DNA of 64,000 bases. Source: Shinella lacus (GTDB taxonomy: Bacteria; Pseudomonadota; Alphaproteobacteria; Rhizobiales; Rhizobiaceae). A program made the translations under genes and the position numbers. The stretch lies in contig NZ_WHSB02000006.1 of the NCBI RefSeq assembly GCF_010994755.1, positions 124,001-188,000 of the forward strand, in the 5' to 3' direction. The notes below the pieces were generated by a model. That model did no database searches, was not told the origin of the DNA, and worked only from the letters and a program-made list of their open reading frames with translations. Below, in pieces: positions 59,625 to 64,000 of this stretch (position 1 is its first letter; every line of letters begins with the position of its first letter).

Positions 59625-60521
59625 CTAGCGCTTGCGGCCGTCCGCGGTCGCAAGCCAGGTCCGCACCGCAGCGACGGATGTCGCATGGCGCGGCTTGCGG
59701 GGCGAGACGGCATAAAAATCCGCCCCCGCCCGCATTTCCACGGCAAATAGCCGCGTCAGACGGCCGTCGCGAATATCCCCCTCGACGAAAAGCCGGCTCG
59801 CCAGCGCCAGCCCCTGGCCGGCAATCGCCGCCTCGATGGCATGCGCCGTCTGGTTGAAGCGGATGTTCTTCGGCGCGGCCGGCGCCCCTTCCGGAAAGAC
59901 CTGTTCGAGGAACTGCGGCCAGAAATCATGCGCGTCGTGCAGCAGCGCATAGCGTGCAAAGGCCTCCGCCTGCGCCGGGCTGCCGAGCTTTTCGATGAGG
60001 AGTGGGCTGCCGACCGCCACCACCACCTGCTCGAACAGCAGGTCGACATCGAGCCCTGGACCGAAGGGCGGGCGGCCGTAGCGCACCGCCAGATCGACGG
60101 CGTCCGTCTGGAAGTTGGAAATCCGGTCGGTCGCAAGAATGCGCAGGTCGATATCGGGATGGGCGGCGGTGAACTCGGGCAGGCGCGGGATCAGCCATTT
60201 CGAGGCGAAGGTCGGCGTGACGCTGATCGTCAGGTGCTGCGGCTCCGGCCGCAGGGCCTCCGTCGCCTCGGCGATCAGCTCGAAGGCGCGGCGGACATTG
60301 GCGACATAACTGCGCCCCGCTTCCGTCAGCGCGAGCGTGCGCGGCTGGCGATCGAACAGTTTTAGCCCCAGCTCCGCCTCCAGCCCGCGCACCTGCTGGG
60401 CGACGGCACCCTGGGTGACGGCGAGCTCCTCGGCGGCGAGCCGGAAATTGAGATGGCGCGTCACGACCTCGAAAACACGCAAGGCATTCAGCGAGGGGAG
60501 GCGGCGTATGGCGTCGGACAT
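59625..60521 (-). CDS. LysR-family regulator (GcvA-like)
   Basis: A 298-residue LysR regulator: LPSLNALRVFEVVTRHLNFRLAAEELAVTQGAVAQQVRGLEAELGLKLF in the first 60 residues, then the effector domain (LTISVTPTFASKWLIPRLPEF). It resembles the GcvA/AmpR group. Divergent from the SDR gene, which it probably controls. A small dyad TAGAA-T-TTCTA (60526-60536) lies immediately before its start codon. Ends 7 bp from the glyQ stop, convergent. Confidence 0.9.
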   Translation of the reverse strand: MSDAIRRLPSLNALRVFEVVTRHLNFRLAAEELAVTQGAVAQQVRGLEAELGLKLFDRQPRTLALTEAGRSYVANVRRAFELIAEATEALRPEPQHLTISVTPTFASKWLIPRLPEFTAAHPDIDLRILATDRISNFQTDAVDLAVRYGRPPFGPGLDVDLLFEQVVVAVGSPLLIEKLGSPAQAEAFARYALLHDAHDFWPQFLEQVFPEGAPAAPKNIRFNQTAHAIEAAIAGQGLALASRLFVEGDIRDGRLTRLFAVEMRAGADFYAVSPRKPRHATSVAAVRTWLATADGRKR

Positions 60522-60649
60522 GCGATAGAATTTCTACTGGATGATGAGCGTGGAACTGGCTCGCGCTCCTGGCCTGCCGATGGTATCACTTGGAACATCA
60601 CGAAGAAAGGCGGTTCGTCCGCCATGCATTCTCGACAGGGAGATGGAAG

Positions 60650-61354
60650 ATGGCAGTAGAAAAAGTGGCAATCATCACCGCAGGCGGCAGCGGCATGGGC
60701 GCGGCTGCGGCGCGGCGGCTGGCGACGGATGGCTTCAAGATCGCCGTGCTTTCGTCCTCCGGCAAGGGCGAGGCGCTGGCGGAAGAGTTCGGCGGCCTCG
60801 GCGTCACAGGCTCCAACCAGTCGAACGACGACTTGAAGCGCCTCGTCGACGGCGCGCTGGAACGCTGGGGCCGCATTGATGTGCTGGTCAACAGCGCCGG
60901 CCATGGCCCACGCAAGCAGATCCTCGAATTGACCGACGAGGACTGGCATGCCGGTATCGACGTCTATTTCCTGAACGCCGTGCGTCCGACGCGCCTCGTG
61001 ACCCCGGTCATGCAGAAGCAGAAATCCGGCGTGATCATCAACATCTCGACCGCCTGGGCCTTCGAGCCGAGCGCCATGTTCCCGACATCCGCCGTCGCGC
61101 GCGCCGGCCTCGCCTCCTTCACCAAGGTCTTCGCCGATACCTACGCGGCCGAAAACATCCGCATGAACAACGTGCTGCCCGGCTGGATCGACAGCCTGCC
61201 GGCGACGGACGAACGGCGTGACGGCGTGCCGATGAAGCGCTACGGCACGAGCGAGGAGGTCGCAGCCACGGTCGCCTTCCTCGCCTCCGACGGTGCTGGT
61301 TATATCACTGGCCAGAACATCCGCGTCGACGGCGGCATCACCCGCTCGATCTGA
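60650..61354 (+). CDS. divergent short-chain dehydrogenase lacking the Tyr-Lys pair
   Basis: A 234-residue SDR-fold protein. Cofactor loop VAIITAGGSGMGAAAARRLA near residue 6, NSAGHGPRKQI near 85 and the Ser in IINISTAWAFEPSA near 133 are present, but the catalytic YxxxK is replaced: S147-AVA-R151 in FPTSAVARAGLASFTK. The loop NVLPGWIDSLPATDE follows. Usual SDR catalysis is therefore unlikely, although I recall other rhizobial SDRs with a similar FPTSAV segment, so the change may be family-wide. Divergent from the LysR gene. Start at 60650 with GGGAG upstream. Confidence 0.87.
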   Translation: MAVEKVAIITAGGSGMGAAAARRLATDGFKIAVLSSSGKGEALAEEFGGLGVTGSNQSNDDLKRLVDGALERWGRIDVLVNSAGHGPRKQILELTDEDWHAGIDVYFLNAVRPTRLVTPVMQKQKSGVIINISTAWAFEPSAMFPTSAVARAGLASFTKVFADTYAAENIRMNNVLPGWIDSLPATDERRDGVPMKRYGTSEEVAATVAFLASDGAGYITGQNIRVDGGITRSI

Positions 61355-61378
61355 CACGGCGAACATTGCGACTGCCTT

Positions 61379-61409
61379 CGCCTCTCCGGTTTCGCCGGGG
61401 AGGCGTTTT
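61379..61409 (+). terminator. intrinsic terminator of the SDR gene
   Basis: CGCCTCTCCGG (61379-61389), loop TTTCG, CCGGGGAGGCG (61395-61405): 11 pairs with one wobble, then TTTT. It falls 24 bases after the SDR stop and also lies just beyond the stop of the minus-strand small gene. Confidence 0.85.
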
Positions 61410-61412
61410 CGT

Positions 61413-61610
61413 TCAGGCCAGCGTGGAGGCCTTCACGCCCAGTTCCCAGACGGGCTTCAGGGTGGGGAACGTGCCGGTCGGGAGCTGGCCGGCATAGGTC
61501 TGGAGAGCCCGGCGTACACCCTTCGGACGGTCGACCGCTGCACCCATCGTGTAGGCGAGGAAGAGGGCGGTGAAACCGAGAACGTTGATGGTGAGGACGA
61601 GGGCTTTCAT
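61413..61610 (-). CDS. small membrane protein, unknown function
   Basis: A 65-residue protein: MKALVLTINVLGFTALFLAYTMGAA forms one hydrophobic segment (signal or anchor), followed by DRPKGVRRALQTYAGQLPTGTFPTLKPVWELGV. An upstream in-frame extension to 61724 adds a non-hydrophobic stretch and is not favoured. Weak ribosome-binding site. No family recognised; conservation would need checking. Confidence 0.6.
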   Translation of the reverse strand: MKALVLTINVLGFTALFLAYTMGAAVDRPKGVRRALQTYAGQLPTGTFPTLKPVWELGVKASTLA

Positions 61611-61800
61611 GGCGGTTGCTTCGGGGTTCGTGTTGTTGATGAAGCGACTATCGATGAAAGCCCGTCCTCCCGCGGTTCCCGGGGTGACAGGACGCTGATG
61701 TCTTTGGGAAAATTGACGCTTCATCCGGCCTTGCGGGGCTTTCCTGCGGCGCTTCGGATGCTAAGCTCGCGCCGAACGCACTGAAGGAGCGGAGAACCTC

Positions 61801-62349
61801 ATGATCGGTCTGGCAATCGCGGCGGTGGTCGTCATCTACGCCATCATCATCTACAACGGCCTCGTGCGCGCACGGCAGGTGAAGGAGGAGGCCTGGTCCG
61901 GCATCGACGTGCAGCTGAAGCGCCGCGCCGACCTCATCCCCAACCTCATCGAAACCGTGAAGGGCTATGCCGCGCACGAAAAGGAGACGCTGGAAAACGT
62001 CGTGGACCTGCGCAACCGCGCGCAGGCCGTGCCTGCCGGCGACGTCGCCGGCCGCGCCCAGGCGGAAGGCATGCTGAGCCAGGCGCTCGGCCGCATCTTC
62101 GCGCTCGCCGAGGCCTATCCGGACCTCAAGGCCAACCAGAACTTTGCCGAATTGCAGCAGACGCTGGAAACGCTGGAAGGCGAGATCCAGATGTCGCGGC
62201 GCTACTACAACGGTGCGGCGCGCGATCTCAACGTCAAGGTCGAGAGTTTCCCCTCGAACCTCGTCGCCGGCCTCTTCAAATTCCTGAAGGCGCCCTATTT
62301 CGAGATCGAGAACCCGGCTGACAGGGCCGTGCCGACCGTGAAATTCTAG
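61801..62349 (+). CDS. LemA family protein
   Basis: A 182-residue LemA protein: one N-terminal membrane helix (MIGLAIAAVVVIYAIIIYNGLV) then the helical domain with QVKEEAWSGIDVQLKRRADLIPNLIETVKGYAAHEKETL (the canonical RRxDLIPNLV signature), ending FKAPYFEIEN. Function unknown in bacteria. Starts 14 bp before the DUF2207 gene; LemA-DUF2207 pairs are commonly adjacent. Confidence 0.95.
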   Translation: MIGLAIAAVVVIYAIIIYNGLVRARQVKEEAWSGIDVQLKRRADLIPNLIETVKGYAAHEKETLENVVDLRNRAQAVPAGDVAGRAQAEGMLSQALGRIFALAEAYPDLKANQNFAELQQTLETLEGEIQMSRRYYNGAARDLNVKVESFPSNLVAGLFKFLKAPYFEIENPADRAVPTVKF

Positions 62350-62363
62350 ACCTGGAGTCCTCC

Positions 62364-64000
62364 ATGATGCGGATTGCCGCCCTCCTGACGCTGTGGCTCT
62401 GCCTTCTGGTCGGAGGCGCGGCCCGGGCGGAAGAATATTTCGACCGCTACCACTCCGATATCACGGTCGCCAAGAACGGCACGCTGACGGTGACGGAGGC
62501 GATCCGCGTCTATGCCGAGGGCAACCAGATCCGCCGCGGCATATACCGCGATTTCCCGCTGACCTTCGTGGACGCCGAGGGCCGCGAGCGCGAGGTGGGC
62601 TTCAAGATCCTCAGCGTCGAGCGCGATGGCCGCCCGGAACCCTACCGCACGGAGAGTATCCGCCGCGGCATCCGCATCTATTTCGGCTCCGCCGACGTGC
62701 TCATCGATCCGGGCTTCCACCAATACCGCCTGACCTACGAGACGACGCGGCAGATCCGCTTCTTCGACACGCATGACGAACTGTTCTGGAACGTCACCGG
62801 CACCGAATGGGCCTTTCCGATCTACCGGGCGAGCGCGACGGTCACGCTGCCGCCGGGCGTGAATGCGGAGGAATTGACTTTCTTCACCGGCCCCTTCGGC
62901 GCGACCGACAGGAATGCGCGGGCTGAAAACCGCGGCAACCAGGCGACCTTCGATACGACGCGGGAACTTGGGCCGCAGGAGGGCCTGACGATCGGCGTGA
63001 AGATGCCGGCCGGCAGCATCGACAAGCCGACGGCAGCCGAGGAGCGCGCGCTGTTCTTCAAGGACAACCGCAGCCTTATCCTCGCCTTCGGCGGCCTCGT
63101 CCTCGTCATCGGCTATTATCTCTGGGCCTGGCTCTCCGTCGGCCGCGATCCGCCGGAGGGCGTCGTCGTGCCGCGCTGGGATGCGCCGGAGGGCATGTCG
63201 CCCGCCCTCGTCAACTATATCGAGGAGAAGGGTTTTGGCGGGCGCGGCTGGACGGCGGTTTCCGCCTCCTTCCTCAATCTCGCGGTCAAGGGGCTGGTCG
63301 AGCTTCAGGACCTGAAAAACTCGCTCACCGTCACCCGCACGGAAAAACCCGTCGAGGGTGAATTGCCGACGAGCGAGAAGGTGCTGCTCAACGCGCTCAA
63401 AAGCCCCGGCGCCAGCCTCGTCATCGACAAGGCCAACGGCAAGCGCGTGCAGACGCTCGGCAGCGATTTTCGCGATGCGATGGAAAAGGAGCACCGGCGC
63501 AAATATTACCTCGCCAACTGGCCCCAGGTCATCGGCGGCATCCTCCTGTCGCTCGCCTGCCTTGCCAGCCTGCTGATCTTCGGCGGGCTGCCGGAGGACA
63601 GCATCGCATTGGTCATCCTGCCGCTCTTCGCCTCGGTCTTCGTGTCGATCTTCGCAGTGGCGCTCGGGCAGAATTTCAAGCGGGCGAATTCGCTGGGCGC
63701 GCGCATCCTCGCCGTCGCTATCGCCGCCTTCGTCGGCTTCGTGTCGCTCACCGTCTTCGGCAGCATCACCGTCGCGATCTTCCTGACGACCGCTGGCGCC
63801 GGCCAGATGCCGCTCTTTGCCGCCGTCGGCGGCATCATCGTCACCAATCTCGTCTTCTTCTTCCTGATGGGCGCGCCCACGCCGCTCGGCCGCAAGCTGA
63901 TGGATGGCATCGAGGGCCTGCGCCAATATCTGACGCTTGCCGAAAAGGACCGCATGAACATGGCCGGCGTGCCGGAAATGTCGCCCCGCCACTTCGAAAC
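62364..64000 (+). CDS. DUF2207 membrane protein (3' end beyond window)
   Basis: At least 545 residues before the edge. Signal peptide MMRIAALLTLWLCLLVGGAARA, an extracytoplasmic DUF2207 domain (EYFDRYHSDITVAKNGTLTVTE; GIYRDFPLTF), a membrane helix (SLILAFGGLVLVIGYYLWAW near 240), a cytosolic part (VVVPRWDAPEGMSPALVNYIEEKGF) and further helices (ANWPQVIGGILLSLACLASL; ARILAVAIAAFVGFVSL). Adjacent to LemA, its usual neighbour. Start at 62364 or 62367. Function unknown. Confidence 0.9.
   Translation, partial: MMRIAALLTLWLCLLVGGAARAEEYFDRYHSDITVAKNGTLTVTEAIRVYAEGNQIRRGIYRDFPLTFVDAEGREREVGFKILSVERDGRPEPYRTESIRRGIRIYFGSADVLIDPGFHQYRLTYETTRQIRFFDTHDELFWNVTGTEWAFPIYRASATVTLPPGVNAEELTFFTGPFGATDRNARAENRGNQATFDTTRELGPQEGLTIGVKMPAGSIDKPTAAEERALFFKDNRSLILAFGGLVLVIGYYLWAWLSVGRDPPEGVVVPRWDAPEGMSPALVNYIEEKGFGGRGWTAVSASFLNLAVKGLVELQDLKNSLTVTRTEKPVEGELPTSEKVLLNALKSPGASLVIDKANGKRVQTLGSDFRDAMEKEHRRKYYLANWPQVIGGILLSLACLASLLIFGGLPEDSIALVILPLFASVFVSIFAVALGQNFKRANSLGARILAVAIAAFVGFVSLTVFGSITVAIFLTTAGAGQMPLFAAVGGIIVTNLVFFFLMGAPTPLGRKLMDGIEGLRQYLTLAEKDRMNMAGVPEMSPRHFE

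Noticed and set aside
62346..63992. 548-codon minus-strand ORF opposite DUF2207
   Set aside because: Shadow of the plus-strand DUF2207 gene, which has a signal peptide and membrane helices.

Overview
The window is chromosomal DNA from an alphaproteobacterium of the order Hyphomicrobiales (Rhizobiales), most likely family Rhizobiaceae (Rhizobium/Agrobacterium/Ensifer/Shinella type). The evidence is the GC-rich third codon positions, a CIRCE-controlled groESL operon, an F0 operon atpI-B-E-F'-F separate from the F1 genes, rhizobial domain families (DUF4170, DUF2093, DUF2007, divergent SDRs), an endonuclease-type MutL and Rhizobiaceae intergenic palindromes. Genus is not settled. Both window ends cut genes: groEL at the left and a DUF2207 membrane protein at the right. 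No rRNA, tRNA, CRISPR array, prophage or transposase gene was seen.

Layout. 1-3.2 kb: groEL/groES (minus) with CIRCE and a heat-shock-like promoter, then a HAD protein and ribF. 3.3-11.6 kb: ileS, a lipoprotein, an acetyltransferase, tadA, rluB, rsmD and a patatin. 11.6-21.7 kb: a CPA2 antiporter, a PmbA-like protein, an IMPase-family phosphatase, DUF4170, waaA, a HAD phosphatase, a perfect 46-bp inverted-repeat element, lpxK, DUF2093 and mutL; waaA and lpxK both act in Kdo-lipid A synthesis. 21.9-25.6 kb: a signalling cluster with a PAS-PAS-receiver protein, a GGDEF-EAL protein and a PilZ protein. 25.6-30.2 kb: a LysR regulator divergent from an MttB-family methyltransferase and a TMADH-like flavoprotein, probably a methylated-amine demethylation unit. 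30.3-35.3 kb: a PRC-barrel protein, then a tightly coupled operon (SDR, dgoK, dgoA, SMP-30) for oxidative galactose use, divergent from an IclR regulator. 35.6-42.9 kb: two LuxR-type solo regulators, the Fe-S carrier apbC/mrp, corA behind a 9-codon leader ORF, kup and a SleB-type cell-wall hydrolase. 43.2-46.0 kb: the F0 ATP synthase operon. 46.0-46.7 kb: a tandem 0.37-kb duplication carrying two copies of a 58-aa exported peptide gene. 46.7-58.6 kb: rnhB, a PA0069-type radical SAM protein, a small glycosyltransferase, an RTX-like protein, moaB, ispE, a TPR protein, ispB, DUF2007, a TrmN6-like methyltransferase, an S49 peptidase and an odd epimerase. 58.6-64 kb: glyQ, LysR, a divergent SDR, LemA and DUF2207.

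Most of the window is housekeeping. The points most worth a second look are: an atypical insert with an inverted repeat inside ileS; the perfect 46-bp inverted-repeat element; the tandem-duplicated secreted peptide genes; two LuxR solos lacking the usual ligand-binding residues; the c-di-GMP signalling cluster; an MttB plus flavoprotein pair whose Fe-S motif has one Cys replaced; a coupled leader ORF before corA; a shared CATTAACC/GGTTAATG dyad upstream of two genes; and an epimerase and an SDR without their catalytic residues. No wholly new multi-gene system could be shown from sequence alone.
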